Counted from the stretch's first letter, positions 51,620-61,327 are shown. The stretch is DNA of 64,000 nt from Bacillota bacterium (GCA_023443625.1 JAEZTQ010000011.1:62001-126000), one strand, 5' to 3'. Numbers and translations are program-made. Notes: generated by a model from the letters alone, not told the origin.

Positions 51620-53788
51620 ATGGAATGGAAAGCAAAATGGATAAGGCCATCATTAGAGTTGGGAGATATTTGCCCCATTTTTTTAAAAAATTTTAGAAGT
51701 AAAGGTAAGATAAAGGAAGCAAAGCTTTTTATCACAGCCCTTGGTGTTTATGAAGGGGAGTTAAACGGAAAAAGAATAGGAGAGTACATACTTGCCCCAG
51801 GCTGGACAACTTATAAAAAGAGATTGCAATACCAGGAATATGATGTTACAGAAGATATAAAAGAAGAGAACAATCTTATGATCACCCTTGGAAAGGGTTG
51901 GTACAGAAGTAGATTGGTTGGTTGGCAAGGCTCCCAGGAACAGGAGGAATTAAGAAAATTCCCAGCAGGACTTTTAGCACAATTAGAGATTAGCTATGAG
52001 GATGGTACCAAAGAGTGTGTGGTTACAGATGAAACTTGGGACTACGGCGAAAGTAAGGTTCGTTATTCTGAAATATATGATGGAGAGACCTTTGATGCCT
52101 CCCATGACCCATGTCTTATAGATAAGGCAGTTATCTTTGAAGGTCCTTCCCATACATTAATTCCTCAGCAAGGCGAGGAGATACATGAAATAGAAAGAGT
52201 ACAGGCAGCTAGATTATTCTATACACCCAAGGGTGAAGCCGTAATCGATTTTGGACAAGAAGTCACGGGTTACGTAGAGATTAATCTTGATGGAGCAAAG
52301 GGCAAGTGTGTGGAACTCTCCCATGGAGAAGTACTAGACAAAGAGGGTAATTTCTATACAGAGAATTACCGCAGTGCAAAGGCAAAATTCCTCTATATCT
52401 GTAAGGATGGTAAGCAGACCTATAAGCCAAAGTTAACCTTCTATGGATTTCGTTACATCCGTATTGACCAGTTCCCAGGAGGAGTGGATCAGGCTAGGCT
52501 AGATAACTTTTGTGCTATCGTTGTACATTCAGAGATGAGCCGTACAGGATATTTGTCCTCATCAAATCCCCTCCTTAATCAGTTGTTTGATAATATTATA
52601 TGGGGGCAAAGAGGCAACTTTTTAGATGTTCCTACGGATTGTCCTCAACGTGATGAGCGACTGGGCTGGACAGGAGATGCACAGGTATTTGTGAAAACAG
52701 CAGCCCTAAATTATAACGTGGAGAAATTCTTCACCAAGTGGCTGGCTGATTTAGCAGCAGATCAAGGAGAGGATGGTCGTGTTGGGCATGTTATACCTGA
52801 TTTATTAGGTGGTGTAAGTAGTGCTGCTTGGGCAGATGCTTCCACAATCTGCCCTTGGGAAATCTATTTGGCCTATGGTAATCCACAAATACTAGAAGCG
52901 CAATTTGATAGTATGAAGAAATGGGTTGGATATATTACTACCCATACCAAGGACACCTATTTGTGGACTGGTGGAGAACACTTTGGAGATTGGCTGGGAC
53001 TGGACGCACCTTCTGGAAGCTATAAGGGTTCCTCAAGAGAAGATTTTATTGCTTCTGCGTTCTACGCATATTCTACCTCCTTGGTTATCAAAGCAGGAAA
53101 AGTATTAGGGGAAGATGTAACAGAGTACGAAACCTTGTATCAGGCCATTGTTGCAACCTTCCAAAAGACTTATCCTACCTATCTGACACAGACAGAATGT
53201 GTTCTTGCAGTCCATTTTAAATTAGCACCAGATTGTCAGGCTGCAGCAGATCAACTTGCCGACTTGGTAGAGACAAGTGGCATTCAGTTAAGAACAGGAT
53301 TTGTGGGTACGCCTTATTTACTCCATGTATTAAGTGATTACGGACATACAGAGCTGGCCTATTCCTTACTACTTCGTGAACACTATCCTTCCTGGCTATA
53401 TCCTATCACCAAAGGAGCTACTACGGTTTGGGAACATTGGGATGGCATTATGGAAAATGGTGACTTCTGGAGTGCTGACATGAATTCTTATAACCATTAT
53501 GCTTATGGCGCAGTGGCAGATTGGGTGTACGGAGTGGCTGCAGGTATTAAAGCAATGGAAGACTTCCCAGGCTATGAAAAAGTAATAATTGCACCCAATC
53601 CAGATGCCAGATTAGACTGGTTAAAGGCTTCCTTAGATACCAAATATGGATGTATCCGTTCTGAATGGAAGAAGGCAAAGGATATGTGGAGATATGAAAT
53701 TGAAACTCCAGTGGATGCCTTTGTTACCATTGTAGGAAAGACCTATGAAATATCCAAAGGAATTCATACTTTCTATAGTGAGATATAG
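51620..53788 (+). CDS. GH78 alpha-L-rhamnosidase
   Basis: The 722-aa product has the GH78 layout. N-terminal sandwich domains (AKLFITALGVYEGELNGKRI, LAPGWTTYKKRLQYQEYDVT) are followed by a (alpha/alpha)6 barrel with DVPTDCPQRDERLGWTGDAQ, which holds conserved catalytic acidic residues, then GEHFGDWLGLDAPSG and TTVWEHWDGI. The C-terminal sandwich ends in FVTIVGKTYEISKG. No signal peptide is seen, so it acts in the cytoplasm on imported rhamnosides from pectin or plant glycosides. GGAGGTATTTATT precedes the ATG; five upstream codons are dropped. Length is slightly below the usual 900 residues, consistent with a short variant. Confidence 0.93.
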   Translation: MEWKAKWIRPSLELGDICPIFLKNFRSKGKIKEAKLFITALGVYEGELNGKRIGEYILAPGWTTYKKRLQYQEYDVTEDIKEENNLMITLGKGWYRSRLVGWQGSQEQEELRKFPAGLLAQLEISYEDGTKECVVTDETWDYGESKVRYSEIYDGETFDASHDPCLIDKAVIFEGPSHTLIPQQGEEIHEIERVQAARLFYTPKGEAVIDFGQEVTGYVEINLDGAKGKCVELSHGEVLDKEGNFYTENYRSAKAKFLYICKDGKQTYKPKLTFYGFRYIRIDQFPGGVDQARLDNFCAIVVHSEMSRTGYLSSSNPLLNQLFDNIIWGQRGNFLDVPTDCPQRDERLGWTGDAQVFVKTAALNYNVEKFFTKWLADLAADQGEDGRVGHVIPDLLGGVSSAAWADASTICPWEIYLAYGNPQILEAQFDSMKKWVGYITTHTKDTYLWTGGEHFGDWLGLDAPSGSYKGSSREDFIASAFYAYSTSLVIKAGKVLGEDVTEYETLYQAIVATFQKTYPTYLTQTECVLAVHFKLAPDCQAAADQLADLVETSGIQLRTGFVGTPYLLHVLSDYGHTELAYSLLLREHYPSWLYPITKGATTVWEHWDGIMENGDFWSADMNSYNHYAYGAVADWVYGVAAGIKAMEDFPGYEKVIIAPNPDARLDWLKASLDTKYGCIRSEWKKAKDMWRYEIETPVDAFVTIVGKTYEISKGIHTFYSEI

Positions 53789-53888
53789 TTAGCTAAGTAG
53801 TATTTGATTGCGCTTTAGGAAGAAGAGCTAATTAAAGGATAGAATAAAGATACGAATAAAGATAAAGAATAGATAAGAATAAGAGAAG

Positions 53889-53947
53889 TCCCCTTAGGAT
53901 AAGCGGTTAACTATATAAACGACTTATCATAAGGGGATTCCTTGTAG
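53889..53947 (+). terminator. Hairpin terminator after the rhamnosidase
   Basis: TCCCCTTAGGATAAG and CTTATCATAAGGGGA form a 14-bp stem with one mismatch around a 29-base loop. The T-run after it is weak (TTCCTTG), so termination may be partial. Confidence 0.6.
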
Positions 53948-54445
53948 GGGATAGTTTTTATTATGAGTCCCTTTTTTGATAGGCTTAGAATAAATAGAAA
54001 CACATCATTAAAGTAGGTTTTATATATTCTTTCTACTTCAGTCACTTACTCACCTCCCTACCTATAAGACTCAGAAATATGGATTATCTTACAAAGATTT
54101 ATTATCAATCTTAACATCAGATAAATTATTGAAAGGGCCTATTGTTTTGTCATAATAATGATATAAATACATCTTTACTTCTCCTATGGTAAACATATAG
54201 CTTACATATTCTATGAATAGTAACAGCTGTATTCCGATTAAGAGACTAAAAGACATTCTAAAATTTCCCTGTTTTTCTAAGTGTACTTTTTCTAAAATAG
54301 GATGTCAATATACTCGCTTCAAACCCATCCATAATTTCTATAACCATTTTCCTGTAATTATAGCAATGTAACGAGAGATAGAGATACTAAAAATTAAAAT
54401 ATGGTAATAAAATAATAAAAACAGCTATAAATAATTTATATTATA
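53948..54445. other. Gene-poor interval with a truncated small ORF
   Basis: No complete gene is visible. The minus strand carries a 27-codon frame (54089-54172) described separately. The rest is AT-rich with no repeat or RNA structure I can support. Confidence 0.4.
54089..54172 (-). pseudogene. N-terminal fragment of a small protein (27 codons)
   Basis: An ATG with AGGAGAAGTAAAG before it encodes MYLYHYYDKTIGPFNNLSDV, followed by KIDNKSL and a stop. The LYHYYDK-IGPF-NLSD pattern resembles, from memory, the start of a Firmicute family of uncharacterised proteins of about 150 residues, so this may be a truncated copy. The identification is tentative. Confidence 0.35.
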
Positions 54446-54482
54446 ATAGTTGACTAGGACAACTGTAGTATTAGTCAACTAT
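54446..54482. promoter_or_regulatory. Putative operator upstream of the marR-MFS operon
   Basis: ATAGTTGACTA (54446-54456) and its exact complement TAGTCAACTAT (54472-54482) are separated by 15 bases. The left arm contains TTGACT, a possible -35 box. The site lies 54 bases before the MarR start, suggesting autorepression. Confidence 0.6.
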
Positions 54483-54536
54483 CATGAATTATAACATTTA
54501 AATTGACACTAGCTAAATTTGAAGGGAGGAATAGAT

Positions 54537-54947
54537 ATGGATCATATGTCAATTATAGTACGATCTTTTCGCAATTTTACAGAAAAAAAATTAAGAGAAT
54601 TTGATTTGACTCATGGAGAACAGGTTATCATTATGTTTTTGTCATCACATGAAAATGTAAATCAGGATACTATTTCAAAAACATACATGATTGATAAAGG
54701 TATGGTAGCAAAAACTTTAAATAAGCTGGAGCAAAAGGGTTGTATTCTGAGACAGCAGAATCCAGAGAACAAGAGAGAGAATATTATTACTCTAACACAA
54801 AAAGGCGTAGATATGCTTATCAATATGCATGCCATTTATAAGGAATGGAACGAGATACTTCATGAAGGTATAACCAAGGAAGATATTGCCTATGTTAAAT
54901 CAATGACTAACAGGATGGTAGAAAATGTTGCTAATTACTTAAATTAG
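54537..54947 (+). CDS. MarR-family regulator of the MFS exporter
   Basis: The 136-aa product has the MarR winged helix (GEQVIIMFLSSHENVNQDTI, MIDKGMVAKTLNKLEQKGCI, then a wing with NPENKRENIITLTQKG). GGGAGGAATAGAT precedes the ATG; six upstream codons are rejected. The MFS gene begins 27 bases downstream, a typical repressor-exporter operon. The operator candidate lies upstream. Since the exporter gene is broken, the regulator may now control only itself. Confidence 0.9.
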   Translation: MDHMSIIVRSFRNFTEKKLREFDLTHGEQVIIMFLSSHENVNQDTISKTYMIDKGMVAKTLNKLEQKGCILRQQNPENKRENIITLTQKGVDMLINMHAIYKEWNEILHEGITKEDIAYVKSMTNRMVENVANYLN

Positions 54948-56509
54948 AGGTTAGAAGGAGGATGTTTAGTTAGGATGAAGAGTAAAAAAATGAATTTAGG
55001 ATTAATCATGGTCGTGTATCTCTTGGGTATATTTATGGGAGCTATTGATACTGGAATTGTAACACCTGCTAGAACAATTATACAAAATGACTTAGGGGTA
55101 AGTGGAAACACAGGAATATGGATGATTACTATTTATACCTTGGCCTATGCAGCAAGTATCCCTATTATGGGTAAATTGGCTGATAAGTATGGTAGAAAAT
55201 ACATATATTTAGCTAGTATATTTCTTTTTGGTTTAGGTTCTTTGTTCTGTGGTTTGTCACAAAGCGTAGGAAGCTTTACTGTATTATTAATAGCAAGAGT
55301 TGTTCAGGCCATTGGAGGTGGCGGAATTCTTCCTATTGCTACTGCGGAATTCGGTACAACATTTCCAAAAGAAAAAAGAGGTCTTGCCCTAGGGTTGGTA
55401 GGTGGTGTTTATGGTGTTGCCAACATCTTTGGGGCATCAGCAGGTAGTGCAATCATTGATATCTTTGGACAACATAACTGGCAATTTATATTCTATATTA
55501 ATGTTCCAATCACATTATTTATTTTAATTGCAGGATTTTTAACCCTGCAGAATACAAAAGAGAGTTCTGTTAAAAAGATTGATCTCTTAGGGATTACTAT
55601 ACTAACTTTTTTGGTACTTTCCGTTCTATACGGACTGAAGAATATTGATTATTTTGATTTTGTTACTACATTTACTAGTATAAAAGTTTATCCATATTTA
55701 ATTGTCTTTATTGTTTTGCTCCCTATATTTATTATCATAGAGAAAAAAGCTGAAGATCCAGTAATGAATATTTCTTATTTTAAGAATATAAAGATTATTA
55801 TTACCTTTGTTATTTCTTTTGTAACAGGAATTATATTGATGGGAACTGTATTCGTGCCTCAATTTTCAGAAAACTCACTGAGAATTGCTTCAGGAAGTGG
55901 TGGCTATTTTGTTATTATATTAGGAGTATTTGCAGGTCTTGGAGCTCCATTTTCAGGAAAACTGATCGATAAATTTGGTGTTAAATTTGTTCTAAGAATT
56001 GGTTTTATTGGTTCCATCCTAGGATAAGTATTTCTTATATTCTATGCAGCACCACACCCAAGTCTTTTTACAGTAGTGGTATGTTTAATTCTTCTTGGAA
56101 TAGGAATTGGATTTACTATGGGTACACCAATTAATTATATGATGCTTGATAATACCAAGATGGAAGAATCGAATTCCGCCCTTGCAACAGTATCCTTAAT
56201 TCGTTCTATTGGAACTGCCATTGCGCCAGCAATTATGGTGGGTTTTATTTCTCACGCTGGAATGTCAGTGCAAGGCAATATTATGAGCCTCCTACCCGAT
56301 GAAGTATCTATTCCTCCTCTTCCCTATGCCCAGGAATTAACTGAAGAATTTAATGAATTTAAAGCAAATCCTTCGTAAGCGCCTAATTTAAGGGTAGATT
56401 TTAATTAGCGCTATTTATCATTATAATTGTTATTAGGAAATGCGAACGTTTTACTCCAATCCCTTTGCGAGAACGCAAGCATTTTACTCTATTTTGGAGG
56501 CTAACAGTT

Positions 56510-56929
56510 ATGAAATCAAAACGAGTTTCTACCGATGAGCAATTCCGGCTCATCATGGAGTGCCGCCAGAGCGGTCTCTCCGACTACCAATGGTGCAAAG
56601 TGAATGATATTAATCCTAGTACCTTTTATAATTGGATAACTCGACATCGCAAACGCGGAGTGGAAATCCCCATGCCATCTGATCAGGTAAAAAGATTATC
56701 TACTCCTTTACAGGAAGTGGTCAAGGTTGATTTGATACCGGATTCGATATCAGTATCGGCTCCTATGCAAGTAGAGCAAAACACATGTATTGTTCCCAAT
56801 CAAGCGAGCAAAGAAACGCCAGCTGTTGAAATTCTGATTGGCAACGCAACAATCCGTTTTTTTAATAGCACAGACAAAAGTTTGATTGACACTACCATCA
56901 GATGCATGGGAGGTGCCATGTTATGTTAG
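56510..56929 (+). CDS. tnpA: IS66 accessory protein TnpA
   Basis: The 139-aa product has an N-terminal helix-turn-helix (VSTDEQFRLIMECRQSGLSD, then YQWCKVNDINPSTFYNWITR) and a C-terminal half without clear fold. It is required, with TnpB, for IS66 transposition. GGAGGCTAACAGTT precedes the ATG; 15 upstream codons lie in the inverted-repeat side and are rejected. It overlaps tnpB by seven bases, so the two are coupled. Confidence 0.92.
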   Translation: MKSKRVSTDEQFRLIMECRQSGLSDYQWCKVNDINPSTFYNWITRHRKRGVEIPMPSDQVKRLSTPLQEVVKVDLIPDSISVSAPMQVEQNTCIVPNQASKETPAVEILIGNATIRFFNSTDKSLIDTTIRCMGGAMLC

Positions 56930-57267
56930 GCGATATTTCCGCAGCAACCAACATCTATATCATTACAGGCTATACCGATATGCGAAAGTCCATAGATGGA
57001 CTCTGTGCAATCATTCTAGACCAGTTGAAGGCGGATCCAGATAGCAGATCGATTTATCTATTTTGTGGTAGACGATGTGATCGTATCAAGGTTTTGCTCC
57101 GAGAACCTGACGGAATGGTTCTCCTCTATAAACGGCTTGACGTTGTTCAGGGAAAGTACCGATGGCCAAGAAATAGTAATGAGGCAAAAGCAATTACCTG
57201 GCAGCAATTCGATTGGCTTATGTCGGGGCTTGAAATCGAGCAGCCAAAGGCTCTAAAAACTGCATAA
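56923..57267 (+). CDS. tnpB: IS66 accessory protein TnpB
   Basis: The 114-aa product shows the TnpB signature: IYIITGYTDMRKSIDGLCAI, then SIYLFCGRRCDRIKVLLREP and GMVLLYKRLDVVQGKYRWPR. Its precise function is not known, but it is needed for transposition in the family. The start at MLGDIS follows GGGAGGTG. It lies 72 bases before tnpC. Confidence 0.95.
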   Translation: MLGDISAATNIYIITGYTDMRKSIDGLCAIILDQLKADPDSRSIYLFCGRRCDRIKVLLREPDGMVLLYKRLDVVQGKYRWPRNSNEAKAITWQQFDWLMSGLEIEQPKALKTA

Positions 57268-57339
57268 AACCCTTGATTTTGCTAGCTTTTTTACACTTTT
57301 TGTGGTATACTTTTTATAGTAAACTAAGGAGCAAAAAAC

Positions 57340-58941
57340 GTGGCAAACAGTAGTAAAGATATCCAGCTCATTGAGCTTAAAGATATGATTTCACAACTTA
57401 ATACTACAATTAAAGCACTTACGGAAGCATTAAATAAACAGCAAGCCGAAAATGATAATCTCAAAGCTGAACTGGCTTGGTTTCGCCAGAAGCTCTTTGG
57501 TGCTTCCAGTGAACGCCGCATGGATGATGTCGCAGGTCAATTGAACCTTTTTGACAACTTTCCAGAGGATGAGAAGCCGGTGGAATTAATCGAACCGGAA
57601 GTTATTCCCGCTCCAAAAAAATCTCGTAAAAAGAAACCTACTTTAGCAGAACAATTCAAGGATATCCCGACCAGACAGGTGAATGTAGATACCCTGACCG
57701 AAGAGGAAAAAGCATGTCCTATCTGCCAAACACAAATGGTTCCGATTGGAACAGAATTAATCCGCAGCGAAATAGTTTATACTCCGCCAAAGCTGGAGCG
57801 TATTGAATACATGGCAACCACGTATTCATGCCCAGAATGCAAGGACACTGAAGAAACACAGTTTATAAAGGATAATGGAACTCCCGCATTGATTCCAGGA
57901 AGTTATGTTTCGGAATCACTGTTAGCATATATTATTTATCGAAAGTATGGATTGTACATTCCTCTTTATCGCCAGGAACAGGATTTTCTGCAGATGAGTG
58001 CTCCAATAGGGCGTACATCTATGGCTCACTGGATCATTACAGTCGGTAGCGAATATATCCGGCCGCTGTATGATTACTTCCATCGAGAGCTGTTAAAACG
58101 CAGATTCCTTATGATGGATGAGACACCGATCCAGGTGTTGAAAGAGGAGGACCGGAGGGCACAGGCGAAATCCTACTTATGGGTTGTCCGAACCGGTGAA
58201 GATGGATTAAATCCAATCATCCTCTATAATTACACTCCTACAAGAGCAGGAGAAAACGCCAAACAATTCCTAAAGGGAGTTGAACCCGGATTTTACCTAA
58301 TGGCAGATGCATACCAAGGCTACAACAAAGTGAATGATACCAAGCGTTGTTGCTGCTTTGCGCACATCAGGAGATACCTATTGGAGGCTATCCCGAAGGG
58401 CCATGAGAAGGATTACAGTCATCCAGCGGTGCAAGGAGTCATGTATTGCAATAAGCTGTTCGAGTATGAGCGAATCTATAAGGAAAAAGGACTCTCATAC
58501 AAACAGATAGGAAATCGTCGCCTCAAAGATCAGAAACCAGTCGTTGAGGGCTTCTTGGCATGGATAAATCAAGTCGCACCCGGAGATAATGCCAAACTGA
58601 AGAAAGCAATCACATATATCAAAAATCGCCGAGACTTACTTATGACTTATCTGGAAGATGGTCGGTGCAGCCTGAGCAACAACCTTAGCGAAAATGCAAT
58701 CCGTCCAGTAACTGTAGGTCGTAAAAATTGGCTCTTTTCAGATACTCCGGAAGGAGCAACTGCTAATTCGCTCTATCTCACTATTATAGAGATGGCAAAG
58801 TCATATGACTTAAATCTATATGAATATCTGAAGTTATTATTAGAGAATCGTCTCAGCAAGAACATGACAGATGATGAATTAGCAAAACTTGCACCTTGGA
58901 ATGAAACAGTGCAAGGACTTTGCAAGAACAAAATGAAGTAA
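57340..58941 (+). CDS. tnpC: IS66 transposase TnpC
   Basis: The 533-aa product has an N-terminal leucine-zipper-like region (about residues 8-45), a zinc finger (ACPICQTQMVPIGTELIRSE to YSCPECK) and a DDE domain. Catalytic acidic residues are in RRFLMMDETPIQVL (Asp), YLMADAYQGYN (Asp) and SLSNNLSENAIRPVTVGRKN (Glu). The GTG start follows GGAGCAAAAAAC. No frame break is seen. Confidence 0.96.
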   Translation: MANSSKDIQLIELKDMISQLNTTIKALTEALNKQQAENDNLKAELAWFRQKLFGASSERRMDDVAGQLNLFDNFPEDEKPVELIEPEVIPAPKKSRKKKPTLAEQFKDIPTRQVNVDTLTEEEKACPICQTQMVPIGTELIRSEIVYTPPKLERIEYMATTYSCPECKDTEETQFIKDNGTPALIPGSYVSESLLAYIIYRKYGLYIPLYRQEQDFLQMSAPIGRTSMAHWIITVGSEYIRPLYDYFHRELLKRRFLMMDETPIQVLKEEDRRAQAKSYLWVVRTGEDGLNPIILYNYTPTRAGENAKQFLKGVEPGFYLMADAYQGYNKVNDTKRCCCFAHIRRYLLEAIPKGHEKDYSHPAVQGVMYCNKLFEYERIYKEKGLSYKQIGNRRLKDQKPVVEGFLAWINQVAPGDNAKLKKAITYIKNRRDLLMTYLEDGRCSLSNNLSENAIRPVTVGRKNWLFSDTPEGATANSLYLTIIEMAKSYDLNLYEYLKLLLENRLSKNMTDDELAKLAPWNETVQGLCKNKMK

Positions 58942-59678
58942 AATGCTCGCATTCCGGAATTCTAGCAATAGGATCCGGAATTAATTTATGGTATACCCTA
59001 AAACTATGCGCTTACAATCCTTCCATGGCGGATAAGCTTGAGGGAATCGATATATCCAATTTAGCCTCAATGGAAACGATGAAAGTTGATATAAATAACA
59101 ATACCGGTAAATATCTGTTGCCAACTGATATTATTGCTAAATTGCAAGCTTCTGATGTTACAAGCATTACGGATATTACCAAAGAGATGGCGGAGTATAT
59201 GTTTACACAAATGACGCCTTCTATCATTGCAAAGATAACAGATGGAATTGATACTGGAATAAATAATATCAATGATTATATACCACAATTGGAACAGGCA
59301 ATCGCTGGTATGGAAGGTGTCCCGGCACGCCAAGATGCAGTTGAGCAGATGAAAAATGCAAAGTTAGAAATGACAGATACAGTTGATAAAATGACTACCT
59401 TAGAAGAGGCTATCCCAGCAGCCTTTGATACTGGAAAAGATAATTATTTGAAAGAGATTGAAGATAGAAGAAGTACAATTGAAAATGAATTTCAACTGAC
59501 TTTAAATAAAGGATTTAAACAGATTTATTCTACTGTTGCTATTGCTTCTTTACTAGCTTTAATCGTTATGATATTTTATAAGGAAGAGAAGAGAGCAAAA
59601 AACAGTGGAAGTTTCTATAAGCTATAGATAAATGAGGCTGTGGCAAAATGAAAGATACCTATAAATAACAATCTGTCT

Positions 59679-59738
59679 GTCAAAGGGCAGCTGCTAGGAA
59701 CGTATCATTAGTTGGCAACTGCCTTTTTGGCAACATAA
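59679..59738 (+). terminator. Terminator after the MFS gene
   Basis: AAAGGGCAGCTGC and GGCAACTGCCTTTTT pair with one bulge around a long loop, ending in Ts. It lies about 55 bases after the MFS stop. Confidence 0.5.
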
Positions 59739-59751
59739 TCAATGACATAAA

Positions 59752-59793
59752 TTAATTACGGTAAGCGGATAATTCTTTTATGCTGTCTTCCAT
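59752..59793 (-). pseudogene. Truncated start of a HEPN-domain gene
   Basis: An ATG overlapping the end of the NTase gene opens a frame MEDSIKELSAYRN that stops after 13 codons. This resembles the first residues of HEPN proteins, which normally follow MNT-type NTase genes in toxin-antitoxin pairs. The rest of the HEPN gene is gone. The match is short, so the identity is inferred from position as much as sequence. Confidence 0.45.
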
Positions 59794-60104
59794 AAAATCA
59801 CACCGTCCCTTTTAACATTCTTATAGAATGGGAGTATATCCTCCCATTTTGTATATTCATCATGATCAATATCAATAATAGAGAATACTTTGTCATATTT
59901 CAAATCCAGGTCTAAAGCAAAATCGATTAATTTATCTTGTATAGGCTGACTTTTTGCATTTTTCAATATGATGGCAATATCAACATCGGAATCATCGGTC
60001 TCTGTTCCTCTGGCAACAGAGCCATAAAGGATAATGCTTATCAATCTATCATGAAAAATGTTTTTTAGTCCTTCAATTAATTCATTTGTAATCATGTAAT
60101 TCAT
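59778..60104 (-). CDS. MNT-type minimal nucleotidyltransferase (antitoxin-like)
   Basis: The 108-aa product carries the NTase core ISIILYGSVARGTETDDSDV followed by DIAIILKN, with the GSxARG loop and the DxD metal pair. In HEPN/MNT toxin-antitoxin modules the MNT protein neutralises the HEPN ribonuclease by AMPylation. Here the HEPN partner is reduced to a 13-codon relic, so this is an orphan. A GAGGAGGTGACGAG-like site lies before the ATG. It ends near the terminator of the MFS gene. Confidence 0.88.
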   Translation of the reverse strand: MNYMITNELIEGLKNIFHDRLISIILYGSVARGTETDDSDVDIAIILKNAKSQPIQDKLIDFALDLDLKYDKVFSIIDIDHDEYTKWEDILPFYKNVKRDGVILWKTA

Positions 60105-60494
60105 GACTCGTCACCTCCTCACATCTTATCTTAAGTTTATCACAATATTACAGAATTATCTACTTTTTGAATAAATAAAATTGTAAGAGTACGAATCCTA
60201 CACACTCAAATACTGATAAATAGGAGATTTGCGGCTTCTGTTTTATATGAACTACGTTCACACATGGGAGGTGTGATTTTACATCGATATTGATTAGTTA
60301 ATGTATAAGACACTAGGCTTTTCGTCATAATATTAAGATAGTAGGAGATTATTCATTTCTGATAAAGGCATCAAGGATTAAATTCTTAAGCAATAATTGT
60401 CTTTAAGAACGGAATTTATTACATAGCAGCTACAAGTAGTGCATAAGGTTGTAGATACTGTGAATTTCCTATCATTTAAATGTTGATACAGTTG
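60105..60494. other. Non-coding interval with a degenerate repeat
   Basis: At 60185-60265 lies GAGTACGAATCCTACACACT then AATACTGATAAATAGGAGAT, TTGCGGCTTCTG and GTTCACAC, a relative of repeats at 3785, 12880, 60728 and 62825. No gene or strong RNA structure is seen in the rest. Confidence 0.4.
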
Positions 60495-60722
60495 TTAGTT
60501 ATTATTGTTTATAATACTGATTAATATCGTTTGTCTTTTGACATCAATATATTTAACTAGCAAGGATATTTTATATTCCTCCTTTAATAAATTCCAAAAA
60601 TGCTTAAGATTGTCTTCAATATTATCATATAGTTTTAGAATAAATGGTTCTCCGCAAAATGAGGGAAGAGGATTGCCATCATCATTATTTGCCCTTTCCA
60701 AATTATAATATATAAATTGCAT
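60495..60722 (-). CDS. Small hypothetical protein, 75 aa, possibly truncated
   Basis: The frame encodes GEPFILKLYDNIEDNLKHFW and LLKEEYKISLLVKYIDVKRQ, a helical-looking sequence that resembles folded protein. There is no ribosome site before its ATG, and a degenerate dispersed repeat begins directly upstream (60728), so the 5' end may have been lost. The family is not recognised. Confidence 0.35.
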   Translation of the reverse strand: MQFIYYNLERANNDDGNPLPSFCGEPFILKLYDNIEDNLKHFWNLLKEEYKISLLVKYIDVKRQTILISIINNNN

Positions 60723-60727
60723 TTTTT

Positions 60728-60800
60728 ATCACACACAATTACTGATAAATAGATAAGGAGGTTTGCGACTTCAGTTATTTATCTTCACATATGTTTGCAC
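60728..60800. repeat. Degenerate dispersed repeat
   Basis: TTACTGATAAATAGATAAGG, AGGTTTGCGACTTCAG and TCTTCACATATGTTTGCACA align with the copy at 60185-60265 and, in the second half, with those at 3845 and 62825. The two neighbouring copies flank the 75-aa frame. Confidence 0.5.
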
Positions 60801-60803
60801 ATA

Positions 60804-61220
60804 TTAATCCATAAATTGAATCATACCTGCTCCAAAGTATTCATTTGGTCTTTCAATAAAATTAAACTTTTTATAAAAATCTTCTTTACCTTTCGCTGCC
60901 ATCAAGCATACCATTGTTCCTTTGCTATATGATTCTTTAATATGTGTCATAATTTCTGTCATTATTGCCATTCCGATTCCACTACGTTGATAAACTGGTT
61001 TTACCATTATGTCTTGAATATATAGTGTAAATGCACCATCTCCGATAATCCTGCCATATCCAACTATATCATTCCCATGCTCAGCACAAATTGAAAAAAG
61101 CGTATTATTAAGACCTTTTAATACTAATTCTTTATCAGGATAATTCCAGCCTACTGATTTTCTCATATCTATAAATTCATCAGAAGTAATTTTTCTTTTA
61201 ATAATATTAATACCGTCCAT
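60804..61220 (-). CDS. GNAT-family N-acetyltransferase
   Basis: The 138-aa product has the GNAT fold: LYIQDIMVKPVYQRSGIGMA is motif A (acetyl-CoA-binding Q-x-x-G-x-G), followed by IMTEIMTHIKESYSKGTMVC and a C-terminal FYKKFNFIERPNEYFGAGM. It acetylates an unknown amine in the cytoplasm. The start at MDGINI follows GGGGGTAATCAAA; a longer frame of five codons includes the ribosome site. It is flanked by dispersed repeats and gene remnants. Confidence 0.88.
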   Translation of the reverse strand: MDGINIIKRKITSDEFIDMRKSVGWNYPDKELVLKGLNNTLFSICAEHGNDIVGYGRIIGDGAFTLYIQDIMVKPVYQRSGIGMAIMTEIMTHIKESYSKGTMVCLMAAKGKEDFYKKFNFIERPNEYFGAGMIQFMD

Positions 61221-61327
61221 TTTGATTACCCCCATACAACTAGGAACGGAATATCTAAGACCGATCCAATTTTTATTCGATTAATTAAAAATCATCTGAA
61301 CAAAATAATACAAACCATTCTGCCAAA

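Larger units (their letters stand above)
56375..59015 (+). mobile_element. Complete IS66-family insertion sequence (2641 bp)
   Basis: The element is bounded by imperfect inverted ends, GTAAGCGCCTAATTTAAGGG on the left and the complement of GTAAGCGCATAGTTTTAGGG on the right. It is flanked by an 8-bp direct target repeat, AATCCTTC, at 56367-56374 and 59016-59023, as IS66 produces. It carries tnpA, tnpB and tnpC on the plus strand. All three frames are intact, so it may still be active. It split an MFS exporter gene. Confidence 0.97.
54975..59627 (+). pseudogene. DHA2-type MFS exporter gene, disrupted by a stop codon and an IS66 insertion
   Basis: The 5' part (54975-56374) encodes an MFS protein with GAIDTGIVTPARTIIQNDLG, the motif KLADKYGRKYIYLAS and many helices. 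An in-frame TAA at 56025-56027 interrupts it, and the same frame continues with VFLIFYAAPHPSLFTVVVCL and so on. At FKANPS the IS66 element begins. After it, the gene resumes at 59024 (MADKLEGIDISNLASMETMK), runs through a long extracellular helical region and ends with one more helix (YSTVAIASLLALIVMIFYKE). Joined across the element, the frame is continuous, about 667 codons. The long coiled C-terminal extension is typical of a Firmicute MFS subgroup. Confidence 0.93.
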
